Shown one piece after another: positions 27,830-35,708 of a stretch of DNA of 54,856 bases (position 1 is its first letter; each line of letters starts with the position of its first letter). The notes under the pieces are model-generated. The model was not told where the DNA came from. It ran no database searches and saw nothing but the letters and a program-made list of their open reading frames with translations. The translations under genes and the position numbers were made by a program. Origin of the DNA: Streptomyces sp. sk2.1 (GTDB lineage Bacteria > Actinomycetota > Actinomycetes > Streptomycetales > Streptomycetaceae); assembly GCF_008120935.1 (NCBI RefSeq), contig NZ_RDBO01000077.1, positions 18,402-73,257 on the forward strand, written 5' to 3'.

Positions 27830-27874
27830 ACCGGTTTGGTCAGATGGAGAACGTCCACTCCTGACCAAATCGGT
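27830..27874 (+). promoter_or_regulatory. 14-bp inverted repeat upstream of LolA-like gene
   Basis: ACCGGTTTGGTCAG (27830-27843) and CTGACCAAATCGGT (27861-27874) pair fully in plus-strand RNA with one G-U pair, around a 17-nt loop. It lies 69 bp upstream of the start, overlapping the expected promoter. It could be an operator, an attenuator or a terminator of the preceding gene; the moderate AT content and promoter position make an operator most likely. Confidence 0.5.
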
Positions 27875-27942
27875 GAGAATGGCGGCACGGAGTGGACGAG
27901 TGCAACCGGACGGAAGCCGCCGACCACGGAGGTAGGGCACAC

Positions 27943-29220
27943 ATGGCACCGAACGACAGCGCAGAGACCGGCGGCGGGACCAGGGGCACCGCCGCTGGCC
28001 GTCGGAAGGCGGCGCGTTACATCGTCCCGGTCGCGGTGGCGGGAGTGGCGGCCGCGACGATCGGGCTCGTGCCGGCGCTCGCGAGCACCGGTGACCCCGA
28101 TCTGCCGAAGATCACCGCACAGGAACTCATCGAGAGGATCGCCGCCTCGGACACCGAGCGGCTCTCCGGCACGGTGCGCATCAGCACGGACCTCGGCATC
28201 CCCTCGCTCGGCGGCCTGGCCGACGCCTTCGTCCAGGGCGGCGGGGCCGGCCGGGGCGGCGCGAGCGCCGACCCGCAGGAGCGGATGACGGAGCTGGCGT
28301 CCGGCACGCACACGCTCCGGGTCGCCGCGGACGGCCCCGACAAGCAGCGGCTGTCGATCCTGGACAACGCCTCGGAGTACAGCCTGATCCGCAACGGCGA
28401 CGAGGTCTGGGCCTACGACAGCGGCTCCGACCAGGCGTACCACGCCACCGCGGACGGCTCCGCGCGGGGCTCCGGCGAGAAGTCCGCGCACCCCGCCCCC
28501 GACGGCGCCCCGGCCACCCCGAAGGAGCTGGCCGAGCAACTGCTGGAGACGGCGGGCCCCACCACGTCCGTGACGGTCGACGGCACCGCCCGGGTCGCCG
28601 GACGCGACGCGTACAAGCTGGTCGTCAAGCCGAAGCAGGGCGGTTCCACGATCGGTTCGGCCACGGTCGCGGTCGACGCGGAGAACGGCGTGCCGCTGAA
28701 GTTCACCCTCCTCGCGAGCGCCGGGGGCAAGCCCGTCGTCGACGCCGGGTTCACCAAGGTCGACTTCGCGAAGCCGGACGCCTCCCTGTTCACGTTCACC
28801 CCGCCCAAGGGCACCGAGGTGACCGAGGCCGACGACGCGAAGGCACAGCGCGAGCAGGGCGGGGGCCCGGACGGCAAGGGCCTCGACAAGGGCCTCGACG
28901 GCCTGTTCCCGGGTGCCGACCGGCTGGGCGCCGGGGGCGGCGGGGCCGAGGACACGAAGATCATCGGCGAGGGCTGGAACGCGATCGCGGAGATCAGCAC
29001 CCCGGGCGGCACCGGTCTTCCCGCGGAGGCGTCGGACGAGATGCCGGCCGAGGCCCAGCAGTTCCTGGACTCGCTCGGCGACAAGGTCACCGGCAAGTTC
29101 GGCTCGGGCACGGTCTTCAAGACCCGCCTGGTCAACGCGCTGCTGACCGACGACGGCAAGGTCTACGTCGGCGCGGTCACGAAGGACGCGCTGGTCGAGG
29201 CGGCGAACAACGCCTCCTGA
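27943..29220 (+). CDS. LolA-like / DUF2092-type exported protein
   Basis: 425 residues. A basic N-terminus followed by a single hydrophobic helix at about 26-46 ending in ALA indicates a signal peptide or membrane anchor. The extracellular part resembles the open beta-barrel of LolA/RseB-type lipoprotein carriers: repeated short strands such as DEVWAYDSGSDQAYH, AYKLVVKP and VAVDAENGVPLKF. Low-complexity Gly/Pro inserts occur at about 105-115 and 310-345. Gram-positive members are of unknown function. It sits 5' to an ABC exporter, suggesting a common envelope role. The ATG follows GGAGG. Confidence 0.82.
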   Translation: MAPNDSAETGGGTRGTAAGRRKAARYIVPVAVAGVAAATIGLVPALASTGDPDLPKITAQELIERIAASDTERLSGTVRISTDLGIPSLGGLADAFVQGGGAGRGGASADPQERMTELASGTHTLRVAADGPDKQRLSILDNASEYSLIRNGDEVWAYDSGSDQAYHATADGSARGSGEKSAHPAPDGAPATPKELAEQLLETAGPTTSVTVDGTARVAGRDAYKLVVKPKQGGSTIGSATVAVDAENGVPLKFTLLASAGGKPVVDAGFTKVDFAKPDASLFTFTPPKGTEVTEADDAKAQREQGGGPDGKGLDKGLDGLFPGADRLGAGGGGAEDTKIIGEGWNAIAEISTPGGTGLPAEASDEMPAEAQQFLDSLGDKVTGKFGSGTVFKTRLVNALLTDDGKVYVGAVTKDALVEAANNAS

Positions 29221-29255
29221 CGCCGGGGCGCGCCGCGCGCCCCGACACCGCGCAC

Positions 29256-29288
29256 CCGCCCCGCCGTACGCTCCGTACGGCGGGGCGG
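29256..29288 (+). terminator. terminator after LolA-like gene
   Basis: Perfect 14-bp arms (29256-29269 with 29275-29288) and a 5-nt loop, preceded by a smaller GGGGCGCG hairpin at about 29225. Separates the LolA-like gene from the ABC exporter. Confidence 0.75.
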
Positions 29289-29391
29289 TTCGCCACGTCC
29301 GTCCCTCGGGCGGGCGGCACCGCCGGAGCACGGCCCAGGAACGTCCGGCCCGCCCGGCCGGACGAACCCTGCCGACCCATGGGGAGTACGC

Positions 29392-30552
29392 ATGACAGAG
29401 CCCGGGACCGCGGTCGAGCCGGAAGAGGCCCCCGGGCCGGGAACGGCCACCGGCCCGGCCACCGGCAGACCCGGCCCGACCGGCAGACCCGGGGCGCCCG
29501 TCAGTCCTGAGGCGGTCGACGACCCCGAGGCGGTCGGCAACCCCGGGACGTCCGACGACACCCGGACCGGTGACAACCCCCGGACCGGTGACAACCCCCG
29601 GACCGGTGACGGCCCGGCGGCCGTGATCGAGACCCGGGGCCTCACCAAGCGCTACCGGGGCGGACAGCTCGCCGTGGACGGCCTCGACCTCAGCGTCCCC
29701 GCCGGCAGCGTCTTCGGCTTCCTCGGCCCCAACGGCTCGGGCAAGACCACCACCATCCGGATGCTGATGGGCCTGATCACTCCGACGGCCGGTACCGCGC
29801 GGCTCCTCGGCCACCCCGTGCCGGACGCCGCCCGCACCGTGCTCCCGCAGGTCGGCGCGCTGATCGAGGGGCCCGCGCTGTACGGCTTCCTGAGCGGCCG
29901 GGACAACCTGCTGCGGTACGACTCCGCCGACCCGACCGCCGACCCGCGCACCCGCCGGGCCCGGGTGGGGCAGGCCCTGGAACGGGTCGGGCTGGCCGCG
30001 GCGGCCGGCAAGAAGGCCAGGGCGTACTCCCTGGGCATGAAGCAGCGCCTCGGGCTCGCCGCCGCCCTGCTCCAGCCGCGCCGCCTGCTCGTCCTCGACG
30101 AACCGACCAACGGCCTCGACCCGCAGGGCATGCGGGAGATCCGCGCCCTGGTCAGGGAACTGGCGGCGGAGGGCACCACGGTCTTCCTCTCCTCGCACCT
30201 CCTCGACGAGATCGAGCAGGTCTGCACGCACGCCGCGGTGATGGCCCGGGGCCGACTGGTCGTCCAGGGCCCGGTCGCGGAACTGGCGGCGGGCACCCGC
30301 GGCCGGCTGACCGTCACCACCCCCGACCCGGGCGACGCCGCCCGGGTCCTGGAGGAGCTGGGCGTCACCGGCGTCACGGCCGACGGCGACCGGGTGAGCG
30401 CCGAGGCGCCGCCGGGCGACGTCGAACTCGCCGACCTCAGCGCGGCACTGGTCCACGCAGGAGTGCGCCTGCGGTCCTTCGGCGTCGAACGGGCCTCGCT
30501 GGAGGACGCCTTCGTCGCACTCACCGGAGAGGGTTTCGATGTCGCAGGCTGA
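29392..30552 (+). CDS. ABC transporter ATP-binding protein with repetitive N-terminal extension
   Basis: 386 residues. About 78 N-terminal residues are low-complexity (Pro, Gly, Thr, Asp) and include repeats of R-T-G-D-N-P. The ATPase domain then begins at IETRGLTKRY. Walker A is GPNGSGKTTT, the ABC signature YSLGMKQRLGLA, Walker B LLVLDEPTNGLDP, with the switch His in SSHLLDEIEQ. A C-terminal domain typical of ABC-2 (DrrA/CcmA-like) exporters follows. It overlaps the permease gene by 14 bp. Substrate unknown. Confidence 0.93.
   Translation: MTEPGTAVEPEEAPGPGTATGPATGRPGPTGRPGAPVSPEAVDDPEAVGNPGTSDDTRTGDNPRTGDNPRTGDGPAAVIETRGLTKRYRGGQLAVDGLDLSVPAGSVFGFLGPNGSGKTTTIRMLMGLITPTAGTARLLGHPVPDAARTVLPQVGALIEGPALYGFLSGRDNLLRYDSADPTADPRTRRARVGQALERVGLAAAAGKKARAYSLGMKQRLGLAAALLQPRRLLVLDEPTNGLDPQGMREIRALVRELAAEGTTVFLSSHLLDEIEQVCTHAAVMARGRLVVQGPVAELAAGTRGRLTVTTPDPGDAARVLEELGVTGVTADGDRVSAEAPPGDVELADLSAALVHAGVRLRSFGVERASLEDAFVALTGEGFDVAG
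29561..29610 (+). repeat. 18-bp tandem repeat in ABC ATPase 5' end
   Basis: CCCGGACCGGTGAC recurs at 29561, 29579 and 29597 with an 18-bp period, encoding three copies of a six-residue R-T-G-D-N-P-like unit. Copy number may vary among strains without breaking the frame. Confidence 0.8.
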
Positions 30553-31426
30553 AAGCGCGCCCCGGGCCGCGAGGGTCCGGAAGAGCCCGTTGTGGACCTT
30601 CGGGATCCTCCGCTCCGAGCTGGTCACCACCCTCCGCCGCTGGCGCACCCTGGCCCTGCTCGGGGTGCTGGCCGCCGTGCCCGTGCTGATCGGCATCGCG
30701 GTGCGCGTCGAGACGGGCGGCGGCTCCCCGCACGGACCGGGCGGCGGCGGGGCGGGCCCGGCGTTCCTCTCCCAGGTCACCAACAACGGGCTCTTCCTGG
30801 TCTTCGCGGCCCTCGCGGTGACCCTCCCGGTCTTCCTGCCGATGGCCGTCGGGGTCGTCGCCGGTGACTCGATCGCGGGCGAGGCGAACGCCGGAACGCT
30901 GCGCTACCTGCTGGTCGCCCCGGCGGGCCGGACCCGGCTGCTGCTGACGAAGTACGCGTCGGTGCTGGTGTTCTGCCTGGTCGCGACCCTGGTCGTGGCC
31001 CTGTCCGCGCTCGCCGTGGGCGCGCTGCTCTTCCCCGTCGGGGAGGTCACGACCATCTCGGGGACGCGGATCGGCTTCGGCGAGGGGCTGTTGCGGGCCG
31101 GACTGGTCGCGGTGGTCGTCGCCGCGTCGCTGATCGGGTTCGCGGCCGTCGGCCTGTTCATCTCGACCCTCACCGGCAGCGGAATCGCGGCCATGGCCGC
31201 CACCGTCGGGATACTGATCACCATCCAGATCGTGGACGGCATCCCGCAGTTGAGCGGAATCCACCCGTATCTCTTCCCGCACTACTGGATGTCGTACGCG
31301 GACCTGATGCGGGCCCCGGTCTACTGGGACGAAGTGGTCAGGAACCTGGGGCTTCAGGGCCTGTACGCGGCGGTGTTCGGCTCGGCGGCCTGGGCCCGCT
31401 TCACGGCGAAGGACATCACCGCCTGA
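30539..31426 (+). CDS. ABC-2 type transporter permease
   Basis: 295 residues with six predicted membrane segments and a Gly-rich external loop between segments 1 and 2. VAGDSIAGEANAGTLRYLLVAPAGR is the conserved ABC-2 region contacting the ATPase, here cited by its ends VAGDS and APAGR. Translationally coupled to the upstream ATPase gene. The pair forms a membrane exporter; the TetR gene downstream may regulate it, but this is inference. Confidence 0.92.
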   Translation: MSQAESAPRAARVRKSPLWTFGILRSELVTTLRRWRTLALLGVLAAVPVLIGIAVRVETGGGSPHGPGGGGAGPAFLSQVTNNGLFLVFAALAVTLPVFLPMAVGVVAGDSIAGEANAGTLRYLLVAPAGRTRLLLTKYASVLVFCLVATLVVALSALAVGALLFPVGEVTTISGTRIGFGEGLLRAGLVAVVVAASLIGFAAVGLFISTLTGSGIAAMAATVGILITIQIVDGIPQLSGIHPYLFPHYWMSYADLMRAPVYWDEVVRNLGLQGLYAAVFGSAAWARFTAKDITA

Positions 31427-31715
31427 CGCACGGGGACGGCACCGGCCGATCGTGCGGGGCGCGGGGTGCGGGACGGCTCCGGTCCGGTATGCGGAGCACG
31501 GGGACGGTCCAGGTCCGATATGCGGGGCGGTCGCCGCCCGCGCCGTCGGCCGGGCGAGCCGTCCCCCGATCGGCTCGTCGCGGCACGAACGGCACGAACG
31601 GTGCGGGTCACGGGAACGATACGACACGGCACGTTCCGTTTCCGCCTGGGTATTGTTCGACCTCTGGCGACAGGCTGTCAACAAGACTTGGTCCGGACAC
31701 CCCTATGCTCACCGA
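31427..31715. other. gap between ABC permease and TetR gene
   Basis: 289 bp with no supported gene. It contains two imperfect copies of a segment of about 26 bp (around 31473-31498 and 31502-31527, sharing GGTCCG and ATATGCGG-like cores) and the short repeat GGCACGAAC near 31582-31600. TATGCT (31704-31709) is a possible -10 element that would place transcription start on the TetR ATG, i.e. a leaderless mRNA; no clear -35 is visible. Confidence 0.45.
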
Positions 31716-32309
31716 ATGATCACATCGCCGAGTTCACTGCGCCGCAGCGAGAGATCACGCAGGGCGACCCTGGAGGCCGCCCTCGAACTGTGCACGGAGA
31801 AGGGGTACGGGCGCGTCACCGTCGAGGCCATCGCGGCCAGGGCGGGCGTCAGCAAGAAGACGATCTACCGCTGGTGGCCGTCGAAGAGCGCGGTGATCCT
31901 GGAGGCGTTCACCGAGGCCCTGGTCGGCACGACGCCGTTCGCCGACACCGGGGACATCGCCGCCGACCTGCGGAGCAACGTGATGGGCGCGGTACGGCTC
32001 ATCTCCACGCCGCCCTTCGGCCCCGCGTACTCCGGGATCCTCTCCGAGATGCACCACGACGACGCCCTCACCGAGATCGTCAGGTCGAAACTGATCGCCC
32101 CCCGCTGCGAGGAGGCCGTCGACCGGCTGCGCCGGGCCCAGGAGCAGGGTCAGATCCCGCCGGACGCCGATCTCCCGCTGGCCGTGGAGATGTTGTACGG
32201 CCCGATGTACTACCGCCACGTCCTGCGCATGCCGATCCAGGACGAGGAGGAGATCGCCGCCCTGGTCGCGCACGTGCTGCGGGCGATCGGGGCACCGCCG
32301 GAGCCCTGA
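31716..32309 (+). CDS. TetR-family transcriptional regulator
   Basis: 197 residues. The N-terminal helix-turn-helix runs from about 10 to 56 (RATLEAALELCTEKGYG, then VSKKTIYRWWPSKSAVI). The C-terminal effector domain resembles TetR_C members that follow a YRWWPSK recognition helix. No Shine-Dalgarno precedes the ATG, consistent with a leaderless start. Effector and targets unknown; the adjacent ABC exporter is the obvious candidate. Confidence 0.88.
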   Translation: MITSPSSLRRSERSRRATLEAALELCTEKGYGRVTVEAIAARAGVSKKTIYRWWPSKSAVILEAFTEALVGTTPFADTGDIAADLRSNVMGAVRLISTPPFGPAYSGILSEMHHDDALTEIVRSKLIAPRCEEAVDRLRRAQEQGQIPPDADLPLAVEMLYGPMYYRHVLRMPIQDEEEIAALVAHVLRAIGAPPEP

Positions 32310-32381
32310 GCGCCCGGACTCCCCACGGGGCGGTGGGCCGTGCCCGGCCCCGTTGTCGGAGGGTCGTGCGAGCATGCGCGT

Positions 32382-32828
32382 ATGGGAAATCTGTACGACT
32401 ACTTCAGCGCGCCGGACGACCCGGCGGCCCTGACGGCGTTCGACGAGGGGGCCGAGGCCGCCGGATTCCCGGTGCTCCCGGTCAAGGGGATCGACCCGTA
32501 CGTGGAGTTGGGGCAGGCCGAGAGCCTGCTCACCGGCACGCCGTACGAGGACATCACGCCGCTGCCGCGCTTCAACCGGCTGCTCAGTTCCCCCGAGGAC
32601 GATTCCCGCTGGCTGGTCACGCTCACCGACGAGCTGCGCGACGCCCTGGTGGCCGCGCGGCCCGGCGGATTCGCGACGGTGGCCGAATCCTGGTCGCACA
32701 TCGAGGAGTTCGGCGGGAACGCCCGGCCCGAGGACCTGGCCGACTTCCTCGGGGGACTGGCGGACCTGGCCGAGGAGGCCGCGTCCCGGAGCGAGCCGCA
32801 CCGGCTGTACTGCCTGATGTCGCTCTGA
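32382..32828 (+). CDS. conserved hypothetical protein
   Basis: 148 residues, acidic, with no signal peptide or membrane segment and no motif I recognise. It starts MGNLYDYFSAPDD and is rich in Asp/Glu/Leu helices. The G/C third-position bias is normal, so it is a real gene. It may be related to small DUF-type proteins often found near DUF1877 genes in Streptomyces, but I cannot assign a function. Confidence 0.7.
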   Translation: MGNLYDYFSAPDDPAALTAFDEGAEAAGFPVLPVKGIDPYVELGQAESLLTGTPYEDITPLPRFNRLLSSPEDDSRWLVTLTDELRDALVAARPGGFATVAESWSHIEEFGGNARPEDLADFLGGLADLAEEAASRSEPHRLYCLMSL

Positions 32829-32925
32829 CCTTCCCGCCACGGGCAGGGGTTCCTCCGTGTCCCGTGCCCGCGTCCGCCGTGTACCGCGCCCGGGTGTTCC
32901 GTGCCCGTGCCCGTGCCGCTTCCGC

Positions 32926-33732
32926 TCAGCCGAACACCCGCTCCAGCACCTTCGCGACCCCGTCGTCCTCGTTCGACGACGTCACCTCGTCCGCCGCGGC
33001 CCGCAGGTCCGGGTGGGCGTTGGCCATGGCGACGCCGTGCCCGGACGTACGGAACAGGGGCAGGTCGTTGGGCATGTCCCCGAAGGCGATCGCGGTGTCC
33101 ACGGCCACCCCGAGGTACTCGGCGGCCAGGGCGAGACCGGTCCCCTTGTCGACCCCGTACGGCTGCAGCTCGACCGTGCCGGGGCCGGAGTGCGTGACGG
33201 TGGCGAGGTCGCCGACGACCCCGCGGGCCGCCTCGGCCAGCGCGTCGTCGGTGAGCTCCGGGTGCCGGACGAGCACCTTGACCACGGGCGCGGACCACAA
33301 CTCGTGGCGGCTGCGGGTGCGTTGGGCGGGCAGCGTCGGGTGGGGCATCCGGTAGCCCGGCTCGATCAGGGTGCGGCCCTCGGGCCCGTCCTGGTCCACG
33401 GCCGCGAAGACCGGCCCCACCTCGGCCTCGATCTTGCCGAGCGCGGTGTCGGCCGCCTCCCGGTCCAGGGTGACCGTGCGCACCAGCCGCCCGGACCCGG
33501 CGTCGTACAGCTGGGTGCCCTGCCCGCAGACCGCCGGGCCCCGGTACCCCAGCCCGGCGAGCAGCGCGCGCGTCCCGGGCACGGGCCGCCCGGTGACCAC
33601 CAGGTGCCGGGCCCCGGCGCGGGCGGCCAGGGCGAGCGCGGCACGGGTGCGGGGGCTCACGGTGTCGTCGCGGCGCAGCAGCGTGCCGTCCAGGTCGGTG
33701 GCCACGAGCGCGGGTGCGGGCGGAATGTGCAT
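32926..33732 (-). CDS. HAD-superfamily phosphatase, Cof type
   Basis: 268 residues. Motif I is ATDLDGTLL with nucleophile Asp, motif II is VVTGRP, the conserved Lys precedes GTGLALAAEYLGV and motif IV is IAFGDMPNDLPLF. The central insertion is a C2-type cap as in Cof/YidA sugar phosphatases. It would dephosphorylate small phospho-metabolites in the cytosol. The start has no ribosome site and may be leaderless. Confidence 0.92.
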   Translation of the reverse strand: MHIPPAPALVATDLDGTLLRRDDTVSPRTRAALALAARAGARHLVVTGRPVPGTRALLAGLGYRGPAVCGQGTQLYDAGSGRLVRTVTLDREAADTALGKIEAEVGPVFAAVDQDGPEGRTLIEPGYRMPHPTLPAQRTRSRHELWSAPVVKVLVRHPELTDDALAEAARGVVGDLATVTHSGPGTVELQPYGVDKGTGLALAAEYLGVAVDTAIAFGDMPNDLPLFRTSGHGVAMANAHPDLRAAADEVTSSNEDDGVAKVLERVFG

Positions 33733-33774
33733 GGTGCAAAGCGTAGAAGCGCCCGGCGGGCGGCCGGACCCGCG

Positions 33775-33803
33775 TTGACAGGTCCCGCCGGGATGCGTGT
33801 AAT
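33775..33803 (+). promoter_or_regulatory. consensus vegetative promoter
   Basis: TTGACA (33775-33780), a 17-bp spacer and TGTAAT (33798-33803) make a near-perfect sigma-70-type (HrdB) promoter, rare in Streptomyces. A GTCACGTGAC palindrome (33813-33822) lies at about +4. It directs transcription into a long leader before the gene at 34194. Confidence 0.75.
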
Positions 33804-33885
33804 GGGCGCGGTGTCACGTGACGCCGGCCAAGAGCAGTGGGCCGGCCGGTGGTCGGGCGAACACCCTTTGTACGAGGGGGCCCTC

Positions 33886-33915
33886 ATGAGTTCATACTCC
33901 ATGCCCTGCATCTGA
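33886..33915 (+). CDS. possible 9-residue leader peptide
   Basis: ATG at 33886 follows the purine-rich GAGGGGG by 7 nt and encodes MSSYSMPCI before a TGA. It lies 75 nt into the transcript expected from the promoter at 33775-33803, in a 461-bp stretch (33733-34193) that holds no other supported gene. It could be a leader peptide that affects expression of the downstream fusion gene. No attenuator structure was clearly identified. Confidence 0.35.
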   Translation: MSSYSMPCI

Positions 33916-34193
33916 CGCCGACGCCCGACGTGGCGGCACGGCCGCACGTCGTCGCCCGCGTCCCGCGCCCGTGGTTCCGTTCCGGGCACCCCGTTCCGCT
34001 CCCGCCCCGTCGCCGTTCGCCGTCCGCGCCCGGCGCCGGAGACCGTGTGCCGTCCCGGGTGCCGCCCGCCGTCCCGCGTGCGCGATCCACGCGCGACCGG
34101 CACGCGATCGCGCGTCATGACCACCCGTTCCCGCGGCTCACCGCAGCCCATCGCGGCCCGGCCGCATCCGAATCCACGGAGACACAGACCCGT

Positions 34194-35102
34194 ATGCCCA
34201 CATCGTTCAACCAATCGGTCATCGACGAGTTCCGCGCCAACGAGGGGAAGGTCGGCGGCCCCTTCGAAGGCGGGGACCTGCTCCTGCTGACCACCACCGG
34301 CGCCAGGTCGGGCAAGGAGACCACCACGCCCCTCGGCTACGTCCGGCACGGCGACACCCTGCTGGTCGTCGGCTCCAACCTCGGCGCCCCGAAACACCCG
34401 GACTGGTACCACAACCTGCTCGCCCACCCCGTGGTCCGGGTGGAGGTCGGCACCCGTACGTTCGAGGCCCTCGCGGTCCCCGCGGAGGGGGAGCGGCGCG
34501 GGGAACTGTTCGGCCACGTCGTGCGCGCGTCCCCCGGATACGCCGACTACCAGGCCGCCACCACCCGGCTCCTGCCGGTCGTGGCGCTGGAACGCGCCGA
34601 GCCCGACGGCTGGGAGCCCCGCGAGATCACCACCCTCGCCGGGAAGCTCATGGAGGTCCACACCTGGCTGCGCGACCAGTTGCGCCAGGTACGGGAGGAA
34701 GTGGCGGCCCACTTCGCGGCACGGGCCGCCCACCGGGGGCCCGGCGCGCCTCCGGTCCCGGGGCTCGGGCTCCAGATCAGGCAGCGCTGCCTGGCGTTCT
34801 GCCAGACCCTGGAGTTCCACCACACCAGCGAGGACGCGCACCTGTTCCCCGGGATCGCCCGGTACCACCCGGACCTGACCGCCACCTTCGACCGGCTCGC
34901 CGAGGAGCACCGCACGGTCGCCCGCCTCCAGGGTGAGCTGGTGACCCTGCTGGCGGACATCGCGGCCGCCGACCCCGAGCGCTTCCGCGCCGAACTCGAC
35001 AGGATGTCCACGGAGCTGAACGCGCACCTCGATTACGAGGAGGAGCAGTTGCTGCCCCTGTTGGCCGACATCCCCTGGCCCCCGGCGCCTCCGGCCCCCT
35101 GA
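34194..35102 (+). CDS. F420-type nitroreductase/quinone reductase domain fused to hemerythrin
   Basis: 302 residues. Residues 1-140 match the DDN (deazaflavin-dependent nitroreductase) family: LLTTTGARSGKETTTPLGYV and HPDWYHNLLAHPVVRVEVG. Residues 150-290 form a hemerythrin four-helix bundle with di-iron ligand candidates His156, His209/210, Glu213, His216, His239, His278 and Glu282/283. A reductase using F420H2 joined to an O2/NO-binding di-iron domain suggests redox or nitrosative stress function; this is inferred. The ATG has a GGAG 12 nt upstream, distant but usable. Confidence 0.87.
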   Translation: MPTSFNQSVIDEFRANEGKVGGPFEGGDLLLLTTTGARSGKETTTPLGYVRHGDTLLVVGSNLGAPKHPDWYHNLLAHPVVRVEVGTRTFEALAVPAEGERRGELFGHVVRASPGYADYQAATTRLLPVVALERAEPDGWEPREITTLAGKLMEVHTWLRDQLRQVREEVAAHFAARAAHRGPGAPPVPGLGLQIRQRCLAFCQTLEFHHTSEDAHLFPGIARYHPDLTATFDRLAEEHRTVARLQGELVTLLADIAAADPERFRAELDRMSTELNAHLDYEEEQLLPLLADIPWPPAPPAP

Positions 35103-35120
35103 GACATGCGAACCGAACCG

Positions 35121-35180
35121 CATCGGATCCGACCGCATCGGATCCGACCGCATCGGATCCGACCGCATCGGATCCGACCG
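35121..35180 (+). repeat. four perfect 15-bp tandem repeats
   Basis: CATCGGATCCGACCG repeats exactly four times with no mismatch, each copy holding the palindrome CGGATCCG. It fills most of the gap between the hemerythrin fusion and the VOC gene. If an ATG at 35106 were used it would encode HRIRP repeats fused to the VOC protein. Confidence 0.9.
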
Positions 35181-35210
35181 AACCGCTTCCGGGCGGAAGA
35201 AAGGCCGTAC

Positions 35211-35606
35211 GTGCGAGTGAGAGTGAAGGACTTCGACCATCTGGTGCTCAACGTGCAGGACGTCGAGCGATCCCTGGAGTTCTACTGCGGACTCCTCGGC
35301 CTGGAGCCGATCAAGGTGGACGAGTGGCGGGCGGGGGAGTTCCCGTTCCCGTCGGTACGGGTCAGCCCGACGATGATCATCGACCTGCTGGGCCGGTCGC
35401 GCCACGAGTCGAACGTGGACCACATCTGCCTGGTCGTCGATCCGCTGGACTGGCAGGAGGTCATCGACTCGGGCGTCTTCACCGTGCTGGAGGGCCCGGT
35501 CTCCCGTTCCGGCGCCCGGGGCGAGGCGCAGTCGGTGTACGTCCGGGACCCGGACGGCAACACCGTCGAGCTGCGCTGGTACCCGCAGGACGTGGTGGGG
35601 GACTGA
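35211..35606 (+). CDS. VOC (glyoxalase/dioxygenase fold) family protein
   Basis: 131 residues, the usual single-unit size with two beta-alpha-beta-beta-beta modules: FDHLVLNVQDVERSLEFYCG and VDHICLVVD, ending in YVRDPDGNTVELRWY. Metal ligand candidates are His in DHLVL, His in DHICL and Glu in NTVELRW. GTG 35211 is chosen because the family begins here and GAAAGG lies upstream; an ATG at 35106 would add a repeat-encoded, unlikely extension. Substrate unknown. Confidence 0.87.
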   Translation: MRVRVKDFDHLVLNVQDVERSLEFYCGLLGLEPIKVDEWRAGEFPFPSVRVSPTMIIDLLGRSRHESNVDHICLVVDPLDWQEVIDSGVFTVLEGPVSRSGARGEAQSVYVRDPDGNTVELRWYPQDVVGD

Positions 35607-35686
35607 CCGGCCGGGTGCGCGGCCCCGGACGGGAGGCACCCCCGTCCGGGGTCGCGGCACGGCGTATCCGCCCCGCCTCCGCAGGG

Positions 35687-35708
35687 TTCTCTGACTAAAG
35701 TCAGAGAA
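35687..35708. promoter_or_regulatory. perfect 22-bp operator palindrome over MarR-GNAT start
   Basis: TTCTCTGACT-AA-AGTCAGAGAA has perfect 10-bp arms and its last base is the A of the ATG. The site is typical in size for a MarR dimer and is the best candidate for autorepression of the gene. Confidence 0.75.

Noticed and set aside
35121..35180. Possible CRISPR array
   Set aside because: The repeats are 15 bp with no spacers and no cas genes; it is a simple tandem array.
35106..35210. N-terminal extension of the VOC protein encoded by the tandem repeats
   Set aside because: The extension would be HRIRP repeats, unlike any VOC protein; GTG 35211 has a ribosome site and gives the normal family start.
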